From Pantoea sp. At-9b (lineage in GTDB: Bacteria > Pseudomonadota > Gammaproteobacteria > Enterobacterales > Enterobacteriaceae): DNA of 64,000 bases. The first letter of the stretch is position 1. Every line of letters starts with the position of its first letter. Below the pieces are notes generated by a model, which was not told the origin of the DNA, made no database searches, and saw nothing but the letters and a program-made list of their open reading frames with translations. Positions 37,744-46,765 of this stretch are shown here, in pieces. The DNA lies in assembly GCF_000175935.2 (NCBI RefSeq), contig NC_014837.1, forward strand, positions 992,001 through 1,056,000, in the 5' to 3' direction. The position numbers and the translations under genes were made by a program.

Positions 37744-38957
37744 GCAGCAGGGTTCTCCAGCGCGGCAAGGGTGGTACGAAACAGCTCGGTGAGCCGGGCC
37801 GCCTGTTCGTCATCCAGATCGTCTTCCTGCGCCAGGCGACGCGCAAACACCTCCTCAACCTGCAATTCGCTCAGGGTTTCGTTATCCAGTCGTGCCAGGC
37901 TGCGGCTGCGTTGCTCACGGCTACGGCGTACCAGCAGTACCTCGACCGGTAAATTTTCCGTCAGTTGCTCCACGCGGCGCTGCAAATCGCTGAGATGTTC
38001 CTGGGTGGTGATTTCAATATCCAGCCACGCTGGCAGCGATGCGGCGTTATCTTGGAACGCGGCCAGTTGTTGTTCGATAGCAGCCAGCGAGCCTTTCAGC
38101 ATCTGCATTGGCTGGAACAGCGGGATCGTCAGCGGCGTCACCGCATCCAGACCGGTGCTGAAATCGAGCAGAAACACGCTTTTATCACGGCCCAGTTCAT
38201 CAAAGCTGAGCGGGATGGGCGAACCGCTGTAGCGAATATGGTCGCTGTCAGCAATGCGCTGCGCACGGTGAATATGGCCAAGGGCGATATAGTCGGCGGC
38301 GGGAAACGCCTGCGCCGGGAAGGCGTCGAGCGTACCGATGTAGATATCACGCACCGAGTCGCTTTTGGTGACGCCGACAGTGGTGAGATGGCCCGTGGCG
38401 ATAATCGGCAGTTGGCCTCCGAGTGCCGCGCGTTGCGCCTCGGCGGCGGCAAAGCAGTGCTGATAATGCTGTTCGATGGCTTCCAGCAACGACTGTTGTT
38501 TCTCCCGACCGGACTGTCCAGCCTGGCTGCGCAGAATATCGCGCGGACGCAGGTAAGGAATGGCGCACAGCAGCGCGCCTGGCGTACCGTCGCGCTGTTT
38601 CAGGGTCAACACCTGTTGCTCGCCTTGTGGCGTCGCGCTGGTGATCACCTGAGTATTGAGGCAGGCGAGCAACTCGCGAGATTCATTTAATGTCGCCACC
38701 GAATCATGGTTGCCGGCCAGCACAATCAACTGGCACTGGCTGGCCTGTAACGCCACCACAAAGCGGTTGAACATTTCACGGGCATAGCTGGGTGGCGAGC
38801 CGGTGTCGAACAGGTCACCGGCGATAATCAGCGCATCCACCTGATGTTGTTCAATTTGCTGACGCAGCCAGTCGAGAAACGCCTGATGTTCAGCTGCGCG
38901 ACTTTTGCTGTAAAAGAACTGGCCCAGATGCCAGTCCGCCGTATGAATGATGCGCAT
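37740..38957 (-). CDS. sbcD: Nuclease subunit SbcD (Mre11-like)
   Basis: Metallophosphoesterase nuclease subunit of SbcCD, 405 residues. Metal-binding motifs HTADWHLG (4-11), [14 protein letters not shown], and the later GHIHRAQ are all present. Start at ATG 38957 ([12 protein letters not shown]), preceded by AGGGAG; the longer frame from 39038 has no support. It is divergent from phoB and coupled to sbcC, as in E. coli. Confidence 0.97.
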   Translation of the reverse strand: MRIIHTADWHLGQFFYSKSRAAEHQAFLDWLRQQIEQHQVDALIIAGDLFDTGSPPSYAREMFNRFVVALQASQCQLIVLAGNHDSVATLNESRELLACLNTQVITSATPQGEQQVLTLKQRDGTPGALLCAIPYLRPRDILRSQAGQSGREKQQSLLEAIEQHYQHCFAAAEAQRAALGGQLPIIATGHLTTVGVTKSDSVRDIYIGTLDAFPAQAFPAADYIALGHIHRAQRIADSDHIRYSGSPIPLSFDELGRDKSVFLLDFSTGLDAVTPLTIPLFQPMQMLKGSLAAIEQQLAAFQDNAASLPAWLDIEITTQEHLSDLQRRVEQLTENLPVEVLLVRRSREQRSRSLARLDNETLSELQVEEVFARRLAQEDDLDDEQAARLTELFRTTLAALENPAA

Positions 38958-39074
38958 GGATGCTCCCTGCCGGTTGACGCGATGGGCAATTATAACGGCT
39001 TCATCGCGAAAGAAAAAAATTCGCCGCATGGCTGTCACATTTCTGTTTTTTAACTAAATATTCAGGGGTGCGTT

Positions 39075-39107
39075 TTTCATAAAAGTGTCATAAAACTGAC
39101 GCATAAT
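39075..39107 (+). promoter_or_regulatory. Pho box and -10 element of phoBR
   Basis: TTTCATAAAAGTGTCATAAA and the following ACTGAC are two tandem repeats of the Pho box, almost base for base as upstream of E. coli phoB, with a CATAAT -10 at 39102-39107. PhoB activates its own operon from this site. Confidence 0.92.
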
Positions 39108-39153
39108 GACGCCGCAAATCCCAGTGACAGCCGTCATATCAGCAGGAGTAATA

Positions 39154-39843
39154 ATGGCTAAGCGCATTTTGGTTGTGGAAGACGAAGCTCCCATCCGTGA
39201 AATGTTATGTTTCGTGCTGGAACAGAACGATTACCAGCCGATTGAGGCGGAAGACTATGACAGCGCAGTGGGGAAGCTGATCGAACCCTGGCCTGATTTG
39301 ATTTTGCTGGACTGGATGTTACCTGGTGGCAGCGGTATCCAGTTTATTAAGCATCTGAAACGTGAAGCCATGACGCGTGATATTCCCGTGATGATGTTGA
39401 CTGCACGCGGCGAAGAAGAAGATCGTGTTCGCGGTCTCGAAGTGGGCGCGGATGATTACATTACCAAACCTTTCTCACCGAAAGAGTTGATGGCGCGTAT
39501 CAAAGCGGTGATGCGCCGTATTTCACCGATGGCGGTGGAAGAGGTGATTGAGATGCAGGGGCTGAGCCTCGACCCGTCGTCGCATCGCGTGATGTCAGAA
39601 ACCACGCCGCTGGAGATGGGGCCGACGGAGTACAAGTTACTGCACTTCTTTATGACCCACCCGGAACGCGTTTACAGCCGTGAACAGCTGTTGAACCACG
39701 TCTGGGGCACCAATGTGTATGTCGAAGATCGCACCGTCGATGTGCATATCCGTCGTTTACGTAAAGCGCTGGAGGTCTCCGGCCACGATCGCATGGTACA
39801 AACCGTGCGCGGAACAGGGTATCGTTTCTCTGCCCGCTACTGA
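39154..39843 (+). CDS. phoB: Phosphate response regulator PhoB
   Basis: OmpR-type response regulator (229 residues). Receiver domain with acidic pocket Glu9-Asp10-Glu11 and phosphorylatable Asp53 (LLDWMLPGG), conserved Thr/Lys in MLTARG and KPFSPKEL; C-terminal winged helix with the recognition helix in [20 protein letters not shown] precedes ATG 39154. It activates genes for phosphate acquisition under low phosphate together with PhoR, 14 bp downstream. Confidence 0.98.
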   Translation: MAKRILVVEDEAPIREMLCFVLEQNDYQPIEAEDYDSAVGKLIEPWPDLILLDWMLPGGSGIQFIKHLKREAMTRDIPVMMLTARGEEEDRVRGLEVGADDYITKPFSPKELMARIKAVMRRISPMAVEEVIEMQGLSLDPSSHRVMSETTPLEMGPTEYKLLHFFMTHPERVYSREQLLNHVWGTNVYVEDRTVDVHIRRLRKALEVSGHDRMVQTVRGTGYRFSARY

Positions 39844-39857
39844 ACGGAGTCTTTACC

Positions 39858-41171
39858 GTGCTGGAACGACTCTCCTGGAAGAGATTATTGACCGAACTGG
39901 TGCTGGTCTGTCTACCGGCACTGATTCTCGGTCTGGTATTTGGCTATCTCCCCTGGCTGCTGTTGATCACCGTGCTGGGGTTATTGTTGTGGCATTTCCG
40001 TAACCTGATGCGCTTGTCCCACTGGTTGTGGGTAGACCGTTCCATGACGCCACCCGGCGGACGTGCCAGCTGGGAGCCGCTGTTTTACGGGCTGTATCAA
40101 ATGCAGCTGCGTAATCGCCGCCGCCGCCGCGAACTGGGCAATCTGATCAAACGCTTCCGTAGTGGTGCGGAATCGCTGCCGGATGCGGTGGTGCTCACCA
40201 CCGAAGAGGGCATCATTTTCTGGTGTAACGGTCTGGCGCAGCAGCATCTTGGCCTGCGCTGGCCGGAAGACAATGGGCAGAACATCCTCAACCTGCTGCG
40301 TTACCCTGAATTCTCCCGCTACATTCGCCAACGCGATTTCAACAAACCGCTGACGCTGGTGTTGAATAATCAACACCATATGGAGTTCCGCGTGATGCCT
40401 TACAGCGAAGGGCAGTGGCTGATGGTGGCACGTGATGTGACGCAAATGCACCAGCTGGAAGGGGCGCGCCGCAACTTCTTTGCTAACGTCAGTCATGAGC
40501 TGCGTACTCCGCTGACGGTGTTGCAGGGCTATCTGGAGATGATGAACGACTCGGTGATGAATGAACGTTCACGCAGCAAAGCGTTACAGACCATGACGGA
40601 GCAAACGCGCCGTATGGACAGCCTGGTGAAACAGCTGCTGACGCTGTCGCGCATTGAAGCGGCTCCGGCCCTCGACATGAAAGAGACGGTAGACGTGCCC
40701 ACCATGCTGTTGCTGTTGCAGCGTGAAGCGGAAACCCTCAGTCAGGGGCGTCATGAAATCCATTTCCATACCGATCCGCATCTCAAAGTGCTGGGCAATG
40801 ATGAGCAGTTGCGCAGTGCCATCTCGAACCTGGTGTATAACGCCGTCAACCATACGCCGGAAGGCACAAGGATTGATATCAGCTGGCTGCGTAATAAGCA
40901 GGGGGCCGAGTTTAAGGTGTGCGATAACGGGCCGGGGATTAGCCCTGAACATCTGCCACGGCTGACCGAACGTTTCTACCGGGTGGATAAAGCACGTTCG
41001 CGCGCCACCGGTGGCAGCGGTCTCGGGTTGGCGATTGTTAAGCATGCGCTTGGGCATCACAACGCACGCCTTGATATCACCAGCGTGCCGCATCAGGAGA
41101 CCTGCTTCAGCTTTATCCTGCCGCCACGGTTGATTGTCGCCAGCCAGATACGGGAGAATGTGGCGCAATAA
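39858..41171 (+). CDS. phoR: Phosphate sensor kinase PhoR
   Basis: Inner-membrane histidine kinase of 437 residues. Two N-terminal transmembrane helices (about 10-50), a basic linker, PAS domain (about 95-200), the H-box with phospho-acceptor His213 ([13 protein letters not shown]), N-box [11 protein letters not shown], and G-boxes DNGPGIS and [12 protein letters not shown]. It senses phosphate through the Pst transporter and PhoU. It is cotranscribed with phoB. Confidence 0.98.
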   Translation: MLERLSWKRLLTELVLVCLPALILGLVFGYLPWLLLITVLGLLLWHFRNLMRLSHWLWVDRSMTPPGGRASWEPLFYGLYQMQLRNRRRRRELGNLIKRFRSGAESLPDAVVLTTEEGIIFWCNGLAQQHLGLRWPEDNGQNILNLLRYPEFSRYIRQRDFNKPLTLVLNNQHHMEFRVMPYSEGQWLMVARDVTQMHQLEGARRNFFANVSHELRTPLTVLQGYLEMMNDSVMNERSRSKALQTMTEQTRRMDSLVKQLLTLSRIEAAPALDMKETVDVPTMLLLLQREAETLSQGRHEIHFHTDPHLKVLGNDEQLRSAISNLVYNAVNHTPEGTRIDISWLRNKQGAEFKVCDNGPGISPEHLPRLTERFYRVDKARSRATGGSGLGLAIVKHALGHHNARLDITSVPHQETCFSFILPPRLIVASQIRENVAQ

Positions 41172-41203
41172 GCGTTCTGCTGTCGCTCAGTCAAAGCACA
41201 TTC

Positions 41204-41299
41204 GGTAGCGGCGTGATTTATCGCGCGCCCTTCAGTTAGAACATCAAAAACTGCGCGATAAATCGCTCAAAAACCTGCGCGATAAATCGCGCCGCTACG
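41204..41299. repeat. Dispersed palindromic repeat with a duplicated right arm
   Basis: Left arm GGTAGCGGCGTGATTTATCG; right arm present twice in tandem (CTGCGCGATAAATCGCTC at 41251 and CTGCGCGATAAATCGCGC at 41275), the second ending CCGCTACG. It fills the gap between phoR and the PstS-like gene and ends 12 bp before that gene's ATG. Confidence 0.88.
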
Positions 41300-41311
41300 C
41301 GGAATCCCTGC

Positions 41312-42238
41312 ATGAAATCGTTGCTGCTGTTCATTTTGCTGTCGTTCTCTGTGCTGGCGCAGGGGCAACAAACCATGCTGGCGGGCAATCTGAGCAGTGT
41401 CGGTTCTGATACGCTGGGGTATCTGATGACCTTGTGGGGTGAGGATTTCAGCCGTCAGTCACCGGGCGTGAACGTGCAGGTGCAGGCGGCGGGATCGTCA
41501 ACCGCGCCTACCGCGCTGGCTGCCGGGGCAGCCCAGCTTGGCCCGATGAGCCGCCCGATGCAGGTGGATGAGCGCCAGTTGTTTATTGCCCGCTATGGCT
41601 ATCCGCCGTTGGCGGTACCAGTGGCGATGGATGCGCTGGTGGTGGTGGTCAATCAGGACAATCCACTGACGCAAATTGCGCCACAGCAACTGGATGCGCT
41701 GTTTTCAGTGACGCGCCTGTGTGGTGCGCATCAGGTGCCGCAGCGCTGGGGCGATGTCGGCCTGACCGATCCGCACTGGGCCACGCGCAGTATCCAACGT
41801 TACGGACGTAACTCCGCGTCCGGCACCTGGGGGTTCTTTAAGCAGCAGGTGCTGTGCAAGGGCGACTTCCGTGCCGATGTGGCGGAGTTCCCCGGTTCGG
41901 CGGCGGTGGTGCAGGCGGTAGCGGCCACGCCCAACAGCATTGGTTACGCCAGTTTCGGCTTTCATCTCAGTGGGGTGAAGACGCTGCCGGTGGTTACCCA
42001 CAATGGCGAAAGCGTGATGCCGGATGCGGAATCCATTCGTAGCGGCCGTTATCCGTGGTCGCGTCCGCTTTATCTCTACATCAACAAAGCGCCTGGCAAA
42101 CCGTTGCCGCCGCTGGTCTCGGCATTTTTGCATCAGGTGTTGTCGCCTCAGGGGCAGCGTCGGGTCAGTGAGGCGGGTTATCTGCCGCTGTCTGACAGCC
42201 AGATGGCGCAGGCGCGCGCCGCCATTGAGGAAAATTGA
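41312..42238 (+). CDS. PstS-like periplasmic phosphate-binding protein
   Basis: Secreted solute-binding protein of 308 residues with a signal peptide (MKSLLLFILLSFSVLAQG). Phosphate-binding family motifs are seen in LSSVGSDTLGYLM, QAAGSSTAPTAL, LGPMSRPM and RNSASGTWGFF. It is a PstS-like member without a transporter beside it. In E. coli nothing of this kind follows phoR. No ribosome site is visible before ATG 41312 because the repeat ends there, so expression may be low or depend on read-through. Confidence 0.85.
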   Translation: MKSLLLFILLSFSVLAQGQQTMLAGNLSSVGSDTLGYLMTLWGEDFSRQSPGVNVQVQAAGSSTAPTALAAGAAQLGPMSRPMQVDERQLFIARYGYPPLAVPVAMDALVVVVNQDNPLTQIAPQQLDALFSVTRLCGAHQVPQRWGDVGLTDPHWATRSIQRYGRNSASGTWGFFKQQVLCKGDFRADVAEFPGSAAVVQAVAATPNSIGYASFGFHLSGVKTLPVVTHNGESVMPDAESIRSGRYPWSRPLYLYINKAPGKPLPPLVSAFLHQVLSPQGQRRVSEAGYLPLSDSQMAQARAAIEEN

Positions 42239-42256
42239 AGAACGTGCATCGCAACA

Positions 42257-42289
42257 TGAATTTTCTTCATGTCACCTGAATTTTCTTCG
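42257..42289. promoter_or_regulatory. Two MetR-like sites
   Basis: TGAATTTTCTTCA (42257-42269) fits the MetR consensus TGAA-N5-TTCA exactly; a second copy TGAATTTTCTTCG (42277-42289) differs at one base and is 20 bp away, two helical turns. Confidence 0.72.
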
Positions 42290-42323
42290 TTTGCCCAAAA
42301 CCGTTCAGCATGTCACTCTCCTT

Positions 42324-42347
42324 AGCCATATAGCCATCCAGATGGCT
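42324..42347. promoter_or_regulatory. Possible MetJ box array
   Basis: Three contiguous 8-base units AGCCATAT, AGCCATCC and AGATGGCT match the MetJ box AGACGTCT at 5, 5 and 6 of 8 positions. The last two form a palindrome with the flanking T and A (42331-42348). Confidence 0.5.
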
Positions 42348-42413
42348 AAAAATAACCAGGTGAAATTATTACCTGACGCAACCATGCGTTTACGGCTTTA
42401 GCCAGGAGTGATC

Positions 42414-43520
42414 ATGCAACGAGTAACCGCCCCGTTCCGTGCCGATACCGTCGGCAGTTTTCTGCGTCCCGCTGCGATTAAGCAGGCGCGTGAGCAGTTT
42501 GCTAAAGGTGAAATTGATGCTGCCGCGCTGCGTCAGGTCGAAGATGAGGCCATTCGTCATGTGGTGGAGCAACAACGTGCCAACGGCTTGCACGTGGTCA
42601 CCGATGGTGAATTTCGTCGCGCCTGGTGGCATTTCGACTTCTTTGATGGCCTGATCGGCGTTGAGCGTTATGAAGCGGATCAGGGTATTCAGTTCAATGG
42701 CGTGCAGACCAAAGCACGTGGCGTGAAAGTGACCGGCAAAGTGGCGTTCAACCCGAACCACCCGATGCTGGAGCATTTCCGCTTCCTGCAAAGCATCGCC
42801 GGCGACGCGGTGCCGAAGATGACCATTCCCAGCCCGAGCGTGTTGCATTTCCGTGGCGGCCGCAAAGTGATTGATGCCACCGTGTACCCGGATCTGAAAG
42901 CGTATTTCGCCGATCTGGCACAGACCTGGAAAGATGCCATCCAGGCGTTTTACGCGGCAGGCTGCCGTTACCTGCAACTGGACGATACCGTTTGGGCCTA
43001 TCTGTGTTCTGCCGATCAGCAGCAGCAGATCCGCGAACGTGGTGAAGATCCACAGGAACTGGCGCGTATCTACGCTCAGGTGCTGAATACCGCGCTGGAA
43101 GGTAAACCGGCGGATCTGACCGTCGGTCTGCACGTGTGTCGCGGTAACTTTCGCTCCACCTGGATCTCAGAAGGCGGCTACGAGCCGGTGGCTGAGGTCC
43201 TGTTTGGCGGCGTGAATATTGATGCCTTCTTCCTCGAATATGACAACGAGCGTTCCGGTGGTTTTGAGCCATTGCGCTTTATTAAGCCGGGCCATCAGCA
43301 GGTGGTGCTGGGCCTGATCACCACCAAAACCGGTGAGCTGGAAGATCCGGCTCAGGTGAAAGCGCGTTTGCAGGAAGCGGCGCAGTTCGTCAGCCTCGAT
43401 CAGATTTGCCTCAGCCCGCAGTGCGGCTTTGCTTCAACCGAAGAGGGCAACAGCCTGAGTGAAGATCAGCAGTGGCAGAAAATCCGGCTGGTGGTCGACA
43501 TCGCCAATCAGGTGTGGTGA
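42414..43520 (+). CDS. Cobalamin-independent methionine synthase-like protein (MetE C-terminal type)
   Basis: Short MetE-like protein of 368 residues, corresponding to the catalytic half of MetE and to Bacillus YxjG/YxjH. Motifs include RADTVGSFLRP, VVTDGEFRRAWW, LQLDDTVWAYL and the zinc ligands in GLHVCRGN (His, Cys) and CLSPQCGF (Cys). The missing N-terminal half of full MetE means it probably uses methyl donors other than folylpolyglutamate. MetR- and MetJ-like sites upstream tie it to methionine metabolism. Start at ATG 42414 with CAGGAG ahead; a GTG at 42408 overlaps that site. Confidence 0.87.
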   Translation: MQRVTAPFRADTVGSFLRPAAIKQAREQFAKGEIDAAALRQVEDEAIRHVVEQQRANGLHVVTDGEFRRAWWHFDFFDGLIGVERYEADQGIQFNGVQTKARGVKVTGKVAFNPNHPMLEHFRFLQSIAGDAVPKMTIPSPSVLHFRGGRKVIDATVYPDLKAYFADLAQTWKDAIQAFYAAGCRYLQLDDTVWAYLCSADQQQQIRERGEDPQELARIYAQVLNTALEGKPADLTVGLHVCRGNFRSTWISEGGYEPVAEVLFGGVNIDAFFLEYDNERSGGFEPLRFIKPGHQQVVLGLITTKTGELEDPAQVKARLQEAAQFVSLDQICLSPQCGFASTEEGNSLSEDQQWQKIRLVVDIANQVW

Positions 43521-43922
43521 TGCTGTAAAGTTGTGCAAACAGGCGCGTAAATCGCGCCTTTTGTGCATCTGAAAGCCACGTGATGCGCGGATATCTCCTG
43601 CGCTGTGGAAAGTTTAAGCAAATCATCTGATGTGTTTTCGACCTTATCTATATTGATTCACTGCTTTTTATCTGTTTAGTGCTATATCCTTCTGGTTTTC
43701 CGATCCCGTATTGCCTTTCTCCGCTATAAACGTTTTACTACGCGCCGTTGTCGATTCTTCCCTCTGTGAACAGAAGAAAAGCAGTTTAAATCACCTGCGC
43801 TTTAACCCTACGACGAGCATAACGCACTGGCGTTGCCGTATAAGTCGTTGTTTTGGCGCGGTCAGGGAGCAACACAAACTCAACTTTCACCGCAACATCA
43901 GCTACAGGCAGTACAGAAGTTT
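43521..43922. other. 402-bp intergenic region before brnQ
   Basis: Starts with a terminator (43541-43562), followed by AT-rich DNA with a TATATTGATTC element (43650s) and T-runs, then about 150 bp of mixed leader up to brnQ. No clear leader peptide or known riboswitch was recognised. Regulation by Lrp, known for brnQ-type genes, cannot be judged by eye. Confidence 0.55.
43541..43562 (+). terminator. Terminator of the methionine synthase-like gene
   Basis: AGGCGCG-TAAAT-CGCGCCT followed by TTT. The core resembles one arm of the dispersed repeat but lacks the flanking GTAG. Confidence 0.65.
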
Positions 43923-45242
43923 ATGACATATCGTTTAACCCCGAAGGATATACTTGCGCTGGGCTTTATGACGTTTGCCCTGTTTGTTGGCGCAGGAAAC
44001 ATCATTTTCCCGCCGATGGTGGGTATTCAGTCTGGCGAACACGTCTGGGTGGCCGCCATTGGCTTCCTGATCACTGCCGTGGGTCTGCCGGTGATGACCG
44101 TTATCGCGCTGGCGCGTGTTGGCGGCGGCATCGATGCCCTCAGCTCGCCGATTGGTAAAGCAGCCGGTTTGCTGCTGGCGACCGTGTGTTACCTCGCCGT
44201 TGGCCCGCTGTTCGCTACGCCGCGTACCGCGACGGTATCATTTGAAGTGGGGATCGCCCCGCTGACCGGTGATGGCGCGCTGCCGCTGTTTATCTACAGC
44301 CTGATCTACTTCTCGCTGGTGATCGTGATTTCCCTCTATCCGGGCAAATTGCTGGATACCGTGGGCCACTTCCTGGCTCCGCTGAAAATTGTTGCCCTGA
44401 CAGTGCTGGGTGTCGCCGCGCTGCTGTGGCCAGCCGGTGGCTTGTCGCCGGCAACGGCAGATTATCAGCGTGCCGCCTTCTCCAGCGGGTTTGTTAACGG
44501 CTATCTGACCATGGATACGCTGGGTGCGCTGGTGTTCGGTATCGTTATCGTCAACGCGGCGCGTTCGCGCGGTGTGGAAGATTCCGGCCTGCTGACCCGT
44601 TACACCATGCTGGCCGGTATCATTGCCGGTGTGGGTCTGACGCTGGTTTACCTGTGCCTGTTCAAACTGGGTTCAGACAGTGGCGCGATTGTTGATCAGA
44701 ACGCCAACGGTGCGGCAATTCTGCATGCTTATGTGCAGCAAACTTTCGGTGGTATGGGCAGCTTCTTCCTTGCGGCACTGATCTTTGTCGCCTGTATGGT
44801 GACGGCCGTTGGCCTGACCTGCGCCTGTGCAGAATTTTTTGCGCAATACCTGCCGTTGTCGTATAAAGCCCTGGTCTTTATCCTCGGTCTGTTCTCGATG
44901 GTGGTGTCAAACCTTGGTCTGAGCCATCTGATTCAGATTTCCATTCCGGTGCTGACGGCAATTTATCCGCCTTGCATCGTGCTGGTGGTGTTGAGTTTCA
45001 CCCTGAACTGGTGGAACAAGAGCAGCCGCATTATCGCCCCGGCGATGCTGGTGAGCCTGCTGTTCGGTATTGTTGACGCCATCAAAACGACCAGCTTTAA
45101 AGACGCGCTGCCGCTGTTCAGTCAGCACCTGCCGCTGGCCGATCAGGGACTCTCCTGGTTGCCGCCGTCGCTGGTGATGCTGCTGATTGCCGCGGTGGTG
45201 GATCGCGTGAAAGGGCGCGAACAAGTCGCCGTTCACCAGTAA
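43923..45242 (+). CDS. brnQ: Branched-chain amino acid carrier BrnQ
   Basis: Sodium-coupled importer of leucine, isoleucine and valine in the inner membrane (LIVCS family), 439 residues, the same length as E. coli BrnQ. Motifs [20 protein letters not shown] and [15 protein letters not shown] are nearly identical. Start at ATG 43923 ([10 protein letters not shown]); the frame opens 90 bases earlier but the added residues do not match the family. Confidence 0.97.
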   Translation: MTYRLTPKDILALGFMTFALFVGAGNIIFPPMVGIQSGEHVWVAAIGFLITAVGLPVMTVIALARVGGGIDALSSPIGKAAGLLLATVCYLAVGPLFATPRTATVSFEVGIAPLTGDGALPLFIYSLIYFSLVIVISLYPGKLLDTVGHFLAPLKIVALTVLGVAALLWPAGGLSPATADYQRAAFSSGFVNGYLTMDTLGALVFGIVIVNAARSRGVEDSGLLTRYTMLAGIIAGVGLTLVYLCLFKLGSDSGAIVDQNANGAAILHAYVQQTFGGMGSFFLAALIFVACMVTAVGLTCACAEFFAQYLPLSYKALVFILGLFSMVVSNLGLSHLIQISIPVLTAIYPPCIVLVVLSFTLNWWNKSSRIIAPAMLVSLLFGIVDAIKTTSFKDALPLFSQHLPLADQGLSWLPPSLVMLLIAAVVDRVKGREQVAVHQ

Positions 45243-45264
45243 GCGACATTGCTGTTAATTTCGA

Positions 45265-45288
45265 CCACGGGCCTGCCCGTGGTTTTTT
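45265..45288 (+). terminator. Terminator of brnQ
   Basis: CCACGGG-CCTG-CCCGTGG followed by six T residues, 22 bp past the stop and 22 bp before proY. Confidence 0.9.
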
Positions 45289-45309
45289 CATTTGCAAGGT
45301 ACTGTTGTT

Positions 45310-46662
45310 ATGCAAGAAACCAATAAGCTCAAACGTGGACTGAGCACGCGCCACATTCGTTTTATGGCACTGGGTTCGGCGATTGGCACCGGGTTGTTTT
45401 ATGGCTCGGCGGATGCCATCAAAATGGCCGGTCCCAGTGTGCTGCTGGCGTACATCATTGGCGGGGCGGTGGCGTATATCATCATGCGTGCGCTGGGCGA
45501 AATGTCGGTTAACAACCCGCAGGCCAGCTCTTTTTCACGTTATGCGCAGGATTATCTTGGCCCGTTGGCAGGTTATATCACCGGCTGGACTTACTGCTTT
45601 GAAATTCTGATCGTCGCCATCGCTGATGTGACCGCGTTTGGTATCTACATGGGCGTCTGGTTCCCCGAGGTGCCGCACTGGATTTGGGTGCTGAGTGTGG
45701 TGCTGATTATCGGTGCCATCAACCTGATGAGCGTGAAGGTGTTTGGTGAGGTGGAGTTCTGGTTCTCCTTCTTTAAAGTTGCCACCATCATCATCATGAT
45801 CATCGCCGGTTTCGGCATGATTTTCTGGGGTATCGGCAATGGCGGTCAGCCAACCGGTATCCATAACCTGTGGACCAATGGCGGATTCTTTGCGCATGGC
45901 GTGGTCGGCATGTTGCTCTCCTTGCAGATGGTGATGTTTGCTTACGGTGGGATCGAGATTATCGGTATCACTGCCGGTGAAGCGAAAGACCCGAGTCAAT
46001 CTATCCCGCGTGCGATTAATTCCGTACCGTGGCGCATCCTGGTGTTCTACGTCGGTACGTTGTTTGTGATTATGTCGATCTACCCGTGGAACCAGGTGGG
46101 TACCGCAGGCAGTCCCTTTGTCCTGACCTTCCAGCATCTCGGTATTGCCGCAGCCGCTTCGATCCTCAACTTCGTGGTGCTGACGGCCTCTTTGTCAGCC
46201 ATCAACAGCGACGTATTTGGGGTGGGCCGTATGCTGCACGGTATGGCGCAGCAGGGCCATGCACCGAAGATGTTTATGAAGGTGTCGGAGCGCGGTATTC
46301 CGTGGGTGACGGTGTTGGTGATGATGGTGGCGATGTTGGTCGCGGTATACCTCAACTACCTGATGCCGGAAAAAGTGTTCCTGGTGATTGCCTCGCTGGC
46401 AACCTTCGCCACGGTGTGGGTGTGGATCATGATTTTGCTGTCGCAGATCGCCTTCCGCCGCAAAATTGGTCGGCAGGAAGCCGGGAAGCTGCAATTTGCG
46501 CTGCCGGGTGGCAGTGCCACGGCATGGGTGGGGGTGTTGTTCCTGGCCTTTATCATCGCCTTGATCGGTTACTTCCCGGATACGCGCGTGTCGCTGTACG
46601 TTGGATTGGCGTGGATTGTATTGCTGCTGCTGGCCTGGCCGCTGGTGAAGCGTAACAAGTAA
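45310..46662 (+). CDS. proY: Proline-specific permease ProY
   Basis: Twelve-helix amino-acid permease of the APC superfamily (450 residues) with strong similarity to E. coli Pro[21 protein letters not shown] and [19 protein letters not shown]. It transports proline (cryptic in Salmonella). ATG 45310 follows CAAGG. It keeps the E. coli brnQ-proY order; the next E. coli gene, malZ, is missing and replaced by the acyltransferase and phytase genes. Confidence 0.96.
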   Translation: MQETNKLKRGLSTRHIRFMALGSAIGTGLFYGSADAIKMAGPSVLLAYIIGGAVAYIIMRALGEMSVNNPQASSFSRYAQDYLGPLAGYITGWTYCFEILIVAIADVTAFGIYMGVWFPEVPHWIWVLSVVLIIGAINLMSVKVFGEVEFWFSFFKVATIIIMIIAGFGMIFWGIGNGGQPTGIHNLWTNGGFFAHGVVGMLLSLQMVMFAYGGIEIIGITAGEAKDPSQSIPRAINSVPWRILVFYVGTLFVIMSIYPWNQVGTAGSPFVLTFQHLGIAAAASILNFVVLTASLSAINSDVFGVGRMLHGMAQQGHAPKMFMKVSERGIPWVTVLVMMVAMLVAVYLNYLMPEKVFLVIASLATFATVWVWIMILLSQIAFRRKIGRQEAGKLQFALPGGSATAWVGVLFLAFIIALIGYFPDTRVSLYVGLAWIVLLLLAWPLVKRNK

Positions 46663-46677
46663 CGGTCACAAATGTTT

Positions 46678-46749
46678 GTAGCGGCGCGATTTATCGCGCT
46701 GTTGTTTTTTTGTCCCCTGAGGGCATTGCGCGATAAATTGCGCCGCTAC
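46678..46749. repeat. Dispersed palindromic repeat, intact copy
   Basis: Arms begin GTAGCGGCGCGATTTATCG and end GCGATAAATTGCGCCGCTAC, separated by a T-rich spacer. It lies between the convergent proY and acyltransferase genes. Confidence 0.88.
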
Positions 46750-46765
46750 AATAACTTGCGAATAA

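Noticed and set aside
43711..43926. A 71-residue frame upstream of brnQ as a leader peptide
   Set aside because: No runs of Leu/Ile/Val codons or attenuator hairpin pair, and no ribosome site; treated as noncoding leader.
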